Part shown: piece by piece, positions 56,342 through 64,000 of the stretch
Position numbering within the stretch: the first letter of the stretch is position 1
Layout of the letters: the number at the start of each line of letters is the position of its first letter
DNA from: Streptomyces nojiriensis
Lineage (GTDB): Bacteria > Actinomycetota > Actinomycetes > Streptomycetales > Streptomycetaceae
Direction of reading: 5' to 3'
DNA: 64,000 bases
Assembly (NCBI RefSeq): GCF_017639205.1
Contig: NZ_CP071139.1
Coordinates: forward strand, 5,331,501-5,395,500
Made by a program: the position numbers and the translations under genes
Notes under the pieces: generated by a model
The model's input: the letters and a program-made list of their open reading frames with translations, nothing else
The model's database searches: none
Told to the model about the DNA's origin: nothing

Positions 56342-57394
56342 CAGGAACTCCACGATGCCCCCCTCGCCCCGCTGACCACCTTCCGTCTCGGTGGTCCCGC
56401 CGCCCGCTTGGTCACCGCGACCACCGACGCCGAGGTCGTCGCCACCGTGCGCGCCGCGGACGAGAGCGGAACCCCGCTCCTGATCATCGGCGGCGGCAGC
56501 AACCTGATCATCGGCGACCGGGGCTTCGACGGCACCGCCCTGCGCATCGCGACCACCGGCTTCACCCTCGACGGCACCACCCTGGAACTCGCCGCGGGCG
56601 AGAACTGGAGCGACGCCGTCGCCCGCACCGTCGAGGTCGGCCTCGCCGGTATCGAGTGCCTCGCGGGAATCCCCGGCTCGGCCGGCGCCACCCCGATCCA
56701 GAACGTGGGTGCGTACGGCCAGGAGGTCTGCGACACCATCACCGAGGTCGTCGCCTACGACCGCACCACCGGAGAAACGGTCACCCTGAGCGCCTCCGAG
56801 TGCGCCTTCCGGTACCGCAACAGCACCTTCAAGGACCAGCCCGACCGCTACGTCGTCCTGCGCGTGCGCTTCGCCCTGGAGGACGCCGGCGGCCTGTCCG
56901 CGCCGATCAAGTACCCCGAGACCGCCCGCGCCCTCGGCGTCGAGGCCGGCGACCGGGTCCCCGCCGCCACCGCCCGCGAGACGGTGCTGCGGCTGCGCGC
57001 CGGCAAGGGCATGGTCCTCGACCCCGCCGACCACGACACCTGGTCGGCCGGCTCCTTCTTCCACAACCCGATCCTGACGGACGAGGCCTACGCCGCCTTC
57101 CTCGCCCGCGCCCAGGACCGCCTCGGCCCCGCCACCGCCCCGCCCGCGTACCCCGCCGGCGACGGCCGTACGAAGACCAGCGCGGCCTGGCTGATCGACA
57201 AGGCCGGTTTCACCAAGGGCTACGGCACCGGCCCGGCGCGCATCTCCACCAAGCACACCCTCGCCCTCACCAACCGCGGCGAGGCCACCACCGAGGACCT
57301 CCTCACCCTGGCCCGCGAGGTCGTCGCGGGCGTCCACGCGGCCTTCGGCGTCACCCTGGTCAACGAACCGGTGACGGTCGGCGTCAGCATCTGA
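56339..57394 (+). CDS. murB: UDP-N-acetylenolpyruvoylglucosamine reductase
   Basis: 351 residues. Reduces the enolpyruvyl group with NADPH and FAD to make UDP-MurNAc in peptidoglycan synthesis; cytoplasmic. FAD-binding GGGSNLIIGDRGFDG near residue 51, GLAGIECLAGIPGSAGATPI near 103 followed by QNVGAYG, the proton-donor serine in WSAGSFFHNPI near 239, and a final glutamate in VNEPVTVG. Type I MurB. GTG without SD but with a -10 seven bases upstream, so leaderless. Confidence 0.97.
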   Translation: MQELHDAPLAPLTTFRLGGPAARLVTATTDAEVVATVRAADESGTPLLIIGGGSNLIIGDRGFDGTALRIATTGFTLDGTTLELAAGENWSDAVARTVEVGLAGIECLAGIPGSAGATPIQNVGAYGQEVCDTITEVVAYDRTTGETVTLSASECAFRYRNSTFKDQPDRYVVLRVRFALEDAGGLSAPIKYPETARALGVEAGDRVPAATARETVLRLRAGKGMVLDPADHDTWSAGSFFHNPILTDEAYAAFLARAQDRLGPATAPPAYPAGDGRTKTSAAWLIDKAGFTKGYGTGPARISTKHTLALTNRGEATTEDLLTLAREVVAGVHAAFGVTLVNEPVTVGVSI

Positions 57395-57410
57395 GGAGCC
57401 CCGGCCGCCC

Positions 57411-57827
57411 ATGCTCTGTCCCCTGCACGGGGCCGGTACGGACCCCACCCGTCTCGTGGGGCGCACGCTCAGCCGAGTCGTCGCGTCCTGGCACATCAGC
57501 GACGGCGAACGCTCCGAGGCGCCCCTCGACGTCTGGCTGATCGACAGCATCGGCGACACCATCCGGATCACCACCGGATCCGACCAGTGCCTCATCGTCG
57601 AGTCCGCCACCCCGCACGCCGCGTACGACATGGGGGAGTGGGGCCGCATCGAGGTCGGCGAGGACCTCGGCGACCACCCCTTCCTGGAGCACCTCGGCGA
57701 GACCGTCGCCTCGGTCGCCGAGTTCGCCCTGCCCGAGCAGGGCCGCACCCATCTGGAGATCGGCTTCCTGGACGGCGGGCGGGTACGCGCCGACTGCTAC
57801 GAGGGGGACCTGCGGCTCACCCGGTGA
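57411..57827 (+). CDS. Conserved small protein of unknown function
   Basis: 138 residues, acidic. Body: APLDVWLIDSIGDTIRITTG, HAAYDMGEWGRIEVGEDL and THLEIGFLDGGRVRADCYEG. No domain recognised. The GGAG directly after the murB stop is 12 bases from the ATG, somewhat far, so the start is plausible rather than certain. The end overlaps the convergent adenosine deaminase gene by 11 bases. Confidence 0.75.
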   Translation: MLCPLHGAGTDPTRLVGRTLSRVVASWHISDGERSEAPLDVWLIDSIGDTIRITTGSDQCLIVESATPHAAYDMGEWGRIEVGEDLGDHPFLEHLGETVASVAEFALPEQGRTHLEIGFLDGGRVRADCYEGDLRLTR

Positions 57828-58836
57828 GCCAGTGGTCGATCCCCGACAGCAGCTTGGCCTGCACCTCGTCGGGCGCCGCGCTGCCGCGCACCGACTGGCG
57901 GGCCAGCTCGGCGAGCTCCGCGTCCGTGAAGGCGTGGTGGCGGCGGGCGATCTCGTACTGGGCCGCGAGCCGGGACCCGAAGAGCAGCGGGTCGTCGGCG
58001 CCCAGCGCCATGGGGACCCCGGCCTCGAAGAGGGTGCGCAGCGGGACGTCCTCGGGCCGCTCGTAGACCCCGAGGGCGACGTTGGAGGCCGGGCAGACCT
58101 CGCAGGTGATCTGCCGGTCGGCGAGCCGCTTGAGCAGCCGGGGGTCCTCGGCGGCCCGCACCCCGTGCCCGATGCGGGAGGCGTGCAGATCGTCGAGGCA
58201 GTCGCGGACGGAGGACGGGCCGGTGAGCTCGCCGCCGTGCGGTGCCGCGAGGAGACCGCCCTCGCGGGCGATGGCGAAGGCCCGGTCGAAGTCGCGGGCC
58301 ATGCCGCGGCGCTCGTCGTTGGAGAGGCCGAAGCCGACGATGCCGCGGTCGGCGTAGCGGACGGCGAGGCGGGCGAGGGTACGGGCGTCGAGGGGGTGCT
58401 TCATGCGGTTGGCGGCGATGAGGACCCGCATGCCGAGGCCGGTCTCGCGGGAGGCCGCGTCGACGGCGTCGAGGATGATCTCGACGGCCGGGATCATCCC
58501 GCCTAGCAGGGGGGCGTAGGAGGTGGGATCCACCTGGATCTCCAGCCAGCCGCTGCCGTCCCGTACGTCCTCCTCCGCGGCCTCGCGGACCAGGCGCCGG
58601 ATGTCGTCGGGCTCGCGCAGACAGGAGCGGGCGGCGTCGTAGAGCCGCTGGAAGCGGAACCAGCCGCGCTCGTCGGTGGCGCGGAGCTTGGGCGGCTCCC
58701 CGGCCGTGAGGGCGTCGGGAAGGCGCACGCCGTACTTGTCGGCGAGCTCCAGCAGGGTCGATGGCCGCATCGACCCGGTGAAGTGCAGGTGGAGGTGGGC
58801 CTTGGGCAGAAGCGTGAGATCGCGTGCGTGCTCCAT
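57817..58836 (-). CDS. add: Adenosine deaminase
   Basis: 339 residues, zinc enzyme converting adenosine to inosine. Metal/catalytic residues: HLHLHFTG near 14-19, PHGGEL near 197, IGHGVRAAEDPRL, and GADDPLLFGSRL near 280. Length is typical. ATG 58836. A relation to aminodeoxyfutalosine deaminase of the menaquinone pathway cannot be excluded from sequence alone. Single gene, convergent with the small protein gene. Confidence 0.92.
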   Translation of the reverse strand: MEHARDLTLLPKAHLHLHFTGSMRPSTLLELADKYGVRLPDALTAGEPPKLRATDERGWFRFQRLYDAARSCLREPDDIRRLVREAAEEDVRDGSGWLEIQVDPTSYAPLLGGMIPAVEIILDAVDAASRETGLGMRVLIAANRMKHPLDARTLARLAVRYADRGIVGFGLSNDERRGMARDFDRAFAIAREGGLLAAPHGGELTGPSSVRDCLDDLHASRIGHGVRAAEDPRLLKRLADRQITCEVCPASNVALGVYERPEDVPLRTLFEAGVPMALGADDPLLFGSRLAAQYEIARRHHAFTDAELAELARQSVRGSAAPDEVQAKLLSGIDHWLTG

Positions 58837-58960
58837 CTGGTGATCCTGCCGTACCGCTGCGCTCGGCGGGAGGGGGTTTTACCGATCGGGGGCTTGCGCG
58901 AACGCGTGAGCGGGCGCGGATCCGCTGCGCGGGGGCCTTCCGGGCGCCGCCCCGGACCCG

Positions 58961-58983
58961 CGCCTCAAACGCCGGCGGGGCTG
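58961..58983. repeat. Dispersed 23-mer, copy at 58961
   Basis: Core CGCCTCAAACGCCGGCGG, same orientation as the arm at 15336-15358. Preceded by GGCGCCGCCCCGGACC, the complement of the sequence that follows other copies. Confidence 0.8.
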
Positions 58984-58989
58984 AAAGAT

Positions 58990-59012
58990 CGCCTCAAACG
59001 CCGGCGGGGCTG
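58990..59012. repeat. Dispersed 23-mer, copy at 58990
   Basis: Direct repeat of the copy 29 bases upstream. Its GGCGGGGCTG end is the start of the tandem array that follows. Confidence 0.8.
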
Positions 59013-59082
59013 GATGTGGCCAGGCGGGGCTGGATGTGGGCCGGCGGGGCCGGATGTGGCCAGGCGGGGCTGGATGGTGGGG
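59003..59082. repeat. Four-copy 20-bp tandem repeat
   Basis: Unit GGCGGGGCTGGATGTGGCCA repeats exactly every 20 bases at 59003, 59023, 59043 and 59063, with few substitutions (copy 3 has CCGG for CTGG; copy 4 drifts at its end). It grows out of the 3' half of a dispersed 23-mer copy, so it looks like slippage expansion of that element. Confidence 0.75.
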
Positions 59083-59154
59083 GCGGGGGGATATGCCTGA
59101 GCGGCGCCGCCCCGTGCAGGGGAGACGCCGCTCAGGTTCGGGCTGCGGGCCGCT

Positions 59155-60381
59155 CTAGGCCTTGGCCTCCGCCAGGAGCTTCTGGATGCGGGAGACGCCC
59201 TCGACCAGGTCCTCGTCGCCCAGGGCGTAGGACAGGCGCAGGTAGCCGGGGGTGCCGAAGGCCTCGCCCGGGACGACCGCGACCTCGACCTCGTCCAGGA
59301 TCAGGGCGGCGAGCTCGACGGAGGACTGCGGGCGCTTGCCGCGGATCTCCTTGCCGATGAGCTCCTTGACCGACGGGTACGCGTAGAACGCGCCCTCGGG
59401 GGTCGGGCAGAAGACGCCGTCGATCTCGTTGAGCATCTTCACCATCGTCTGGCGACGGCGGTCGAAGGCCTTGCGCATCTCCGCGACCGCGTCGAGGTTG
59501 CCCGAGACGGCGGCCAGCGCGGCGACCTGGGCCACGTTGGAGACGTTGGAGGTGGCGTGCGACTGGAGGTTGGTCGCCGCCTTGATGACGTCCTGCGGGG
59601 CGATGACCCAGCCCACGCGCCAGCCGGTCATCGCGTACGTCTTGGCGACGCCGTTGACGATGATGCACTTGTCGCGCAGGGCCGGGACCAGGACCGGCAG
59701 CGAGGTGAACTTCGCCTCGCCGTAGACGAGGTGCTCGTAGATCTCGTCCGTGAGCACCCACAGGCCGTGCTCGGCGGCCCACTCGCCGATCGCGCGGGCG
59801 TCGGCCTCGCTGTAGACCGAGCCGGTCGGGTTGGACGGGGAGACGAACAGGACGACCTTGGTGCGCTCGGTGCGCGCGGCCTCCAGCTGCTCGACGGAGA
59901 CGCGGTAGCCGGTGGTCTCGTCGGCGACGACCTCGACCGGGACACCGCCGGCGAGGCGGATCGACTCCGGGTACGTGGTCCAGTACGGAGCCGGGACGAT
60001 GACCTCGTCACCCGGGTCCAGGACGGCCGCGAAGGCCTCGTAGATCGCCTGCTTGCCGCCGTTGGTCACCAGGACCTGCGAGGCCTCGACCTCGTAGCCG
60101 GAGTCGCGCAGCGTCTTGGCCGCGATGGCGGCCTTGAGCTCGGGCAGACCGCCGGCCGGCGTGTAGCGGTGGTACTTGGGGTTGCGGCAGGCCTCGACCG
60201 CGGCCTCGACGATGTAGTCCGGGGTCGGGAAGTCGGGCTCGCCGGCACCGAAGCCGATCACCGGGCGACCGGCGGCCTTGAGGGCCTTGGCCTTGGCGTC
60301 CACGGCGAGGGTGGCGGACTCGGAAATGGCGCCGATACGGGCGGACACCCGGCGCTCGGAGGAAGGCGTTGCAGAGGTCAT
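59155..60381 (-). CDS. aspC: Pyridoxal-phosphate aspartate aminotransferase (class I, Iγ-like)
   Basis: 408 residues. PLP-lysine segment IVNGVAKTYAMTGWRVGW near 240 with the Schiff-base Lys, cofactor motifs VLFVSPSNPTGSVY near 178 and DEIYEHLVYG near 210, and C-terminal FGTPGYLRLSYAL with the substrate-carboxylate Arg. Transfers the amino group between aspartate and 2-oxoglutarate. ATG 60381 gives a normal length; no clear SD. Confidence 0.94.
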   Translation of the reverse strand: MTSATPSSERRVSARIGAISESATLAVDAKAKALKAAGRPVIGFGAGEPDFPTPDYIVEAAVEACRNPKYHRYTPAGGLPELKAAIAAKTLRDSGYEVEASQVLVTNGGKQAIYEAFAAVLDPGDEVIVPAPYWTTYPESIRLAGGVPVEVVADETTGYRVSVEQLEAARTERTKVVLFVSPSNPTGSVYSEADARAIGEWAAEHGLWVLTDEIYEHLVYGEAKFTSLPVLVPALRDKCIIVNGVAKTYAMTGWRVGWVIAPQDVIKAATNLQSHATSNVSNVAQVAALAAVSGNLDAVAEMRKAFDRRRQTMVKMLNEIDGVFCPTPEGAFYAYPSVKELIGKEIRGKRPQSSVELAALILDEVEVAVVPGEAFGTPGYLRLSYALGDEDLVEGVSRIQKLLAEAKA

Positions 60382-60574
60382 GTGAGCAATCGTCCCAGAC
60401 GGCAAAGAAGCGCCGCACACCGTTTCAGTCAACGGACCGGCGCATGTCAGCTCGGGTGCTGTTCGACGTCACGGTCCGGTTCACGTACACTCACCTGTCG
60501 TTGGACCTCACCAGCCGCTGCAGAGCGCGAGCACTCCGTGCACTCGCTCGGATGCGGTAGGTTGGGGGACGCAA

Positions 60575-60647
60575 AGGGTCGTAGCTCAATTGGTAGAGCA
60601 CTGGTCTCCAAAACCAGCGGTTGGGGGTTCGAGTCCCTCCGGCCCTG
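60575..60647 (+). tRNA. tRNA-Trp (CCA)
   Basis: 73 bases. Acceptor AGGGTCG pairs with CGGCCCT; anticodon stem CTGGT/ACCAG around CTCCAAA gives CCA; T-loop GGTTCGAGTCC; discriminator G. Its place just ahead of secE is the conserved bacterial arrangement. Confidence 0.97.
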
Positions 60648-60751
60648 CTCCACACTCCATCTCGGACGTGTGTGCGCAGGTACGTACTTATGCAACGCCG
60701 TGCGGCGCAACCGGGCGCGGTACGGCCACGACCCGGATTCAGGTGAGAGAC

Positions 60752-61033
60752 GTGACGGACGCCCTGGGCTCCATCGACATGCCTGACGCCGAGGACGAGA
60801 CGCGCGAGAAGAAGGCCCGCAAGGGCGGCAAGCGCGGCAAGAAGGGCCCCCTGGGCCGGCTTGCGCTTTTCTACCGCCAGATTGTCGCGGAACTCCGCAA
60901 GGTTGTTTGGCCGACTCGCAACCAGCTCACGACGTACACCACCGTGGTGATTGTCTTCGTGATCATCATGATCGGTCTGGTAACCGTGATTGACTTTGGG
61001 TTTGAAAAAGCCATCAAGTTCGTCTTCGGCTGA
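60752..61033 (+). CDS. secE: Preprotein translocase subunit SecE
   Basis: 93-residue, single-span SecE of the SecYEG channel. A Lys/Arg-rich start (EKKARKGGKRGKKGPLGRLA), the conserved amphipathic helix FYRQIVAELRKVVWPTRNQL, and one transmembrane helix VVIVFVIIMIGLVTVIDFG. GTG 60752 with GGTGAGAG upstream; the frame is open far upstream but those codons overlap tRNA-Trp. nusG follows 83 bases later. Confidence 0.96.
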   Translation: MTDALGSIDMPDAEDETREKKARKGGKRGKKGPLGRLALFYRQIVAELRKVVWPTRNQLTTYTTVVIVFVIIMIGLVTVIDFGFEKAIKFVFG

Positions 61034-61116
61034 TCCCCGCGGAGGGCGGCGCCTTGATGGTGTCGCCCGTTTTCGCATGTACCACCACCTTTTGTATCCA
61101 GGAAGAAGCAGCCACC

Positions 61117-62034
61117 GTGTCTGACCCGAACCTGAACGCGAGCCACGACTCCGTCGAGTCCGTCGAGGACGAGCTCGACATCGTCGAGGCGGCGGACGCT
61201 GTGGAGCCCGACGAGGCCGAGCTCGCCGACGTCGAGGCGGGTGTCGCCGCCGAAGAGGCCGCGATGCACGTCGAGTCCGACGAGGACGAGGACGAGGACG
61301 ACGCCGAGGTTGACGCCGAGGTCGAGGTCGACGCCGAGGCCGAAGAGGCTGCTGACGACGCCGAGGCCGACGAGGAAGAGGCCGAAGAGGCCGCTCCGGT
61401 CGAGCCCGCCGAGCCGGTCGACCCCATCCAGGCCCTGCGCGAGGAGCTGCGCCTGCTCCCCGGCGAGTGGTACGTGATCCACACCTACGCCGGCTACGAG
61501 AAGCGCGTGAAGGCCAACCTGGAGCAGCGCGCCGTCTCGCTGAACGTCGAGGAGTTCATCTACCAGGCCGAGGTGCCCGAGGAAGAGATCGTCCAGATCA
61601 AGAACGGCGAGCGCAAGAACGTCCGGCAGAACAAGCTGCCCGGCTACGTTCTCGTCCGCATGGATCTGACGAACGAGTCCTGGGGTGTCGTCCGCAACAC
61701 GCCTGGCGTCACCGGCTTCGTCGGCAACGCGTACGACCCGTACCCGCTGACGCTGGACGAGATCGTCAAGATGCTCGCCCCGGAGGCGCAGGAGAAGGCC
61801 GCCAAGGCCGCCGCGGAAGAGGCCGGTCTGCCCGCGCCCGCCGTCAAGCGCACCATCGAGGTCCTGGACTTCGAGGTCGGCGACTCGGTCACCGTCACCG
61901 ACGGCCCGTTCGCGACGCTGCAGGCGACCATCAACGAGATCAACCCCGACTCGAAGAAGGTCAAGGGCCTCGTCGAGATCTTCGGCCGCGAGACCCCGGT
62001 CGAGCTCAGCTTCGACCAGATCCAGAAGAACTGA
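61117..62034 (+). CDS. nusG: Transcription termination/antitermination protein NusG
   Basis: 305 residues. NGN domain from about 122 (WYVIHTYAGYEKRVKANLEQ, then LPGYVLVRMDLTNES) and C-terminal KOW domain (EVGDSVTVTDGPFATLQATI). The N-terminus carries an acidic low-complexity arm of about 110 residues (EDEDEDDAEVDAEVEVDAEA), longer than in E. coli NusG, as is known for streptomycetes. GTG 61117 with GGAAG upstream; the earlier ATG at 61054 would add an unlikely Cys/Phe stretch. Confidence 0.96.
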   Translation: MSDPNLNASHDSVESVEDELDIVEAADAVEPDEAELADVEAGVAAEEAAMHVESDEDEDEDDAEVDAEVEVDAEAEEAADDAEADEEEAEEAAPVEPAEPVDPIQALREELRLLPGEWYVIHTYAGYEKRVKANLEQRAVSLNVEEFIYQAEVPEEEIVQIKNGERKNVRQNKLPGYVLVRMDLTNESWGVVRNTPGVTGFVGNAYDPYPLTLDEIVKMLAPEAQEKAAKAAAEEAGLPAPAVKRTIEVLDFEVGDSVTVTDGPFATLQATINEINPDSKKVKGLVEIFGRETPVELSFDQIQKN

Positions 62035-62057
62035 TCTTCTGAGCGACAGCTTCCGGA

Positions 62058-62103
62058 CAGGTCAGATCGCCCCGTGAAGGGCGGTCTGACCTGCTCGGTT
62101 TTT
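62058..62103 (+). terminator. Terminator between nusG and rplK
   Basis: Perfect 15-base stem interrupted by one mismatch (CAGGTCAGATCGCCC / GGGCGGTCTGACCTG) with a 6-base loop and a T5 run (62099-62103). Confidence 0.85.
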
Positions 62104-62143
62104 AGCCCCGCACCGATACCCGTTATCGTGGTGCGGTATGCCT

Positions 62144-62163
62144 CCATCCGGATGACCGGATGG
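62144..62163 (+). promoter_or_regulatory. Leader hairpin before rplK (possible L1 site)
   Basis: CCATCCGG-ATGA-CCGGATGG, an 8-base stem with a 4-base loop in the leader 37 bases ahead of rplK. In many bacteria L1 binds the rplK leader and represses the operon; this hairpin is a candidate but was not matched to a known L1 motif. Confidence 0.35.
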
Positions 62164-62199
62164 GCGGCTGAAAACTCTCACTAGGACCCGGAGAGAGCA

Positions 62200-62634
62200 A
62201 TGCCTCCCAAGAAGAAGAAGGTCACGGGGCTTATCAAGCTCCAGATCAAGGCCGGTGCGGCCAACCCGGCTCCGCCGGTCGGCCCCGCGCTCGGTCAGCA
62301 CGGCGTCAACATCATGGAGTTCTGCAAGGCCTACAACGCCGCGACCGAGTCGCAGCGTGGCATGGTCGTGCCGGTGGAGATCACGGTCTACGACGACCGC
62401 TCCTTCACCTTCATCACCAAGACTCCGCCGGCCGCGCGCCTCATCCTGAAGCACGCGGGCATCGAGAAGGGCTCCGGCGAGCCCCACAAGACCAAGGTCG
62501 CCAAGCTCACGGCTGCCCAGGTCAAGGAGATCGCCGAGCTGAAGATGCCCGACCTGAACGCCAACGACATCGACGCCGCCGTCAAGATCATTGCCGGCAC
62601 CGCGCGTTCGATGGGCGTCACCGTCGAAGGCTGA
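62200..62634 (+). CDS. rplK: 50S ribosomal protein L11
   Basis: 144 residues. [20 protein letters not shown] start, [20 protein letters not shown] (proline-rich linker and thiostrepton-region helix), and C-terminal rRNA-binding part [17 protein letters not shown]. Binds the GTPase-associated centre of 23S rRNA. ATG with GGAGAG upstream. rplA follows at 62722. Confidence 0.98.
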
Positions 62635-62721
62635 TCCAGCCACCCCAGCACCATCAGTGGTAGGACCAAGCGCTGGTCCGCACCACGACTCCATGCCTGA
62701 AGCCAAAACACAGGAGCAGAA

Positions 62722-63450
62722 GTGAAGCGCAGCAAGACTCTCCGCGCTGCGGACGCCAAGGTCGACCGGGAGAAGCTTTACGCCCCGCTCGAGGCCGTCC
62801 GTCTCGCCAAGGACACCTCCACGACCAAGTTCGACAGCACCGTCGAGGTCGCCTTCCGCCTGGGTGTCGACCCGCGCAAGGCCGACCAGATGGTCCGCGG
62901 CACCGTGAACCTCCCGCACGGCACCGGCAAGACCGCCCGGGTCCTGGTCTTCGCGACCGGTGACCGTGCTGCGGCCGCGGAAGCCGCCGGCGCCGACATC
63001 GTCGGCGACGACGAGCTGATCAACGAGATCGCCAAGGGCAACCGCCTGAACGAGTTCGACGCCGTTGTGGCCACCCCGGACCTCATGGGCAAGGTCGGCC
63101 GCCTCGGCCGCGTGCTCGGTCCCCGTGGCCTGATGCCGAACCCGAAGACCGGCACCGTCACGATGGACGTCGCGAAGGCTGTCACCGAGATCAAGGGTGG
63201 CAAGATCGAGTTCCGCGTCGACAAGCACTCGAACCTGCACTTCATCATCGGCAAGGTCTCCTTCTCCGATGAGCAGCTGGTCGAGAACTACGGCGCGGCC
63301 CTGGACGAGATCCTTCGTCTGAAGCCGTCCGCCGCGAAGGGCCGGTACATCAAGAAGGCCGCCCTCAGCACCACCATGGGCCCCGGCATCCAGCTGGACT
63401 CGAACCGCACCCGGAACCTCCTCGTCGAGGAAGACCCGGCTGCTGTCTGA
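62722..63450 (+). CDS. rplA: 50S ribosomal protein L1
   Basis: 242 residues, typical L1: KRSKTLRAADAKVDREKLYA start, GRLGRVLGPRGLMPNPKTGT signature near 130, and GKIEFRVDKHSNLHFIIGKV. Forms the L1 stalk and in many bacteria represses its own operon. GTG with AGGAGCAG upstream. A terminator follows immediately. Confidence 0.98.
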   Translation: MKRSKTLRAADAKVDREKLYAPLEAVRLAKDTSTTKFDSTVEVAFRLGVDPRKADQMVRGTVNLPHGTGKTARVLVFATGDRAAAAEAAGADIVGDDELINEIAKGNRLNEFDAVVATPDLMGKVGRLGRVLGPRGLMPNPKTGTVTMDVAKAVTEIKGGKIEFRVDKHSNLHFIIGKVSFSDEQLVENYGAALDEILRLKPSAAKGRYIKKAALSTTMGPGIQLDSNRTRNLLVEEDPAAV

Positions 63451-63474
63451 GCCTGACGGCTCACCGAGTGGCTC

Positions 63475-63517
63475 AGCGGGCCCCTCGCCCCCTTCACAGG
63501 GTGGCGGGGGGCCCGCT
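63475..63517 (+). terminator. Terminator after rplA
   Basis: Stem AGCGGGCCCC..CGCCCCC / GGGTGGCGGGGGGCCCGCT around TTCACA, 24 bases past the stop. Confidence 0.8.
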
Positions 63518-63626
63518 TCCGTGTTCAGGGCCACATATCCCTCGACGCGGGCTCAAATGGGGCGCGATCCGGCCGAGGGGGAACGTAGGGTCGGTTCGAA
63601 CAAGCGATTGATCAAGGGGTGGGGGG

Positions 63627-64000
63627 ATGCGCGTGTCCGCGTACCGGAAGAAGACCATCGGCGCGGCGCTGGCCGCCGTACTGCTCGTCGGCGGTGCCAC
63701 GGCGTGCGAGAGCGGCAGGAAGGACGATGCCGGCAAGGCCGCCGTCGGGGGATCCGCGGCGCCGGACCGGCCCGTGGTGAGCGGTGCCACCACCGAGGCG
63801 CTCACGGCCGCGTACAAGAAGACCTCCGCCGCCAAGTCGGCCAAGTTCCGCATGACCATGTCGATGCCCGGGTCGCTGGGTGCGGGCGGCACCGTGGAGA
63901 TGACCGGTGTCCAGGGCTGGGACCCGCAGATCATGGACGTCACCGTGAAGGGCGCGCTCGCCCCGGGGGCGGGCGCCGACTCCATGCGCATGGTCATGTC
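63627..64000 (+). CDS. Lipoprotein, LppX/LprG-like start (3'-truncated)
   Basis: 124 codons before the window ends. MRVSAYRKKTIGAALAAVLL leads to a lipobox-like GGATAC and then a Gly/Ser linker. After that, TEALTAAYKKTSAAKSAKFR followed by MTMSMPGSLGAGGTVEMTGV reads like the beta-rich LppX/LolA-type domain of actinobacterial lipoproteins. ATG at 63627 with AAGGGG upstream. It falls between rplA and the expected rplJ, a position that holds lipoprotein genes in streptomycetes. The 3' end is outside the window. Confidence 0.8.
   Translation, partial: MRVSAYRKKTIGAALAAVLLVGGATACESGRKDDAGKAAVGGSAAPDRPVVSGATTEALTAAYKKTSAAKSAKFRMTMSMPGSLGAGGTVEMTGVQGWDPQIMDVTVKGALAPGAGADSMRMVM

Larger units (their letters stand above)
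58837..59154. other. Repeat-filled intergenic region
   Basis: 318 bases without a gene. The left half holds the upstream region of adenosine deaminase; from 58961 it is nearly all repeat (two 23-mer copies, then four 20-bp tandem copies). No credible ORF. The repeats lie downstream of the aminotransferase stop, in terminator position. Confidence 0.6.

Overview
The window is chromosomal DNA from a high-GC actinomycete, almost certainly a Streptomyces. The composition is very GC-rich, GTG starts and 4-base start/stop overlaps are common, and several transcripts look leaderless. The gene content also fits from general knowledge of the genus: a full-type nuo locus, a second partial nuo locus, rpmG beside tRNA-Thr and tRNA-Met, and tRNA-Trp-secE-nusG-rplK-rplA.

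Layout. 1-4921: tail of a first complex I operon (nuoL partial, nuoM, nuoN). 5198-12780, minus strand: a secreted protein of unknown function, then a six-gene cluster. The cluster has a GntR regulator, a small dicluster ferredoxin, an ABC transporter whose lipoprotein ends in a NosL-like domain, and an adenylylsulfate-reductase-alpha-like flavoprotein fused to HEAT repeats. 12920-17442: fumarylacetoacetase, a Cof-type phosphatase and a CocE-type hydrolase, followed by the wreck of a POT peptide transporter. 17958-23654: polyprenyl diphosphate synthase, a LolA-like secreted protein, a toxin-antitoxin-like pair, an M28 aminopeptidase and RarD. 23884-30837, minus strand: 2-oxoacid:ferredoxin oxidoreductase KorAB, a LuxR-type response regulator and two tandem sister histidine kinases. 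30985-40917: second nuo operon (A,B,C,H,I,J,K,L,M,N) lacking D, E, F and G. 41119-50465: HtpX, YccF, SUKH protein, SulP plus APC transporters, YajQ, tRNA-Tyr, a glycine-rich secreted protein, a DUF3574 protein, an NAD(P)-binding protein and an amidohydrolase. 50808-52274: tRNA-Thr, tRNA-Met, rpmG and two MaoC-type dehydratase genes. 52275-53709: a gene-free island built from nested inverted repeats. 53710-60381: TetR with its MFS pump, DUF3291, murB, a small unknown gene, adenosine deaminase and an aspartate aminotransferase. 60575-64000: tRNA-Trp, secE, nusG, rplK, rplA and a lipoprotein cut by the window edge.

How the parts fit. Two complex I loci and a long-chain polyprenyl synthase point to a menaquinone respiratory chain. 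KorAB makes reduced ferredoxin. The last 4 kb is core translation, secretion and transcription machinery.

The two places most likely to hold undescribed biology are the AprBA-like/ABC/NosL cluster (5923-12780) and the nested inverted-repeat island (52458-53606). The window also carries dispersed palindromic repeats at gene ends, and a TetR operator pair that can be read directly from the sequence.
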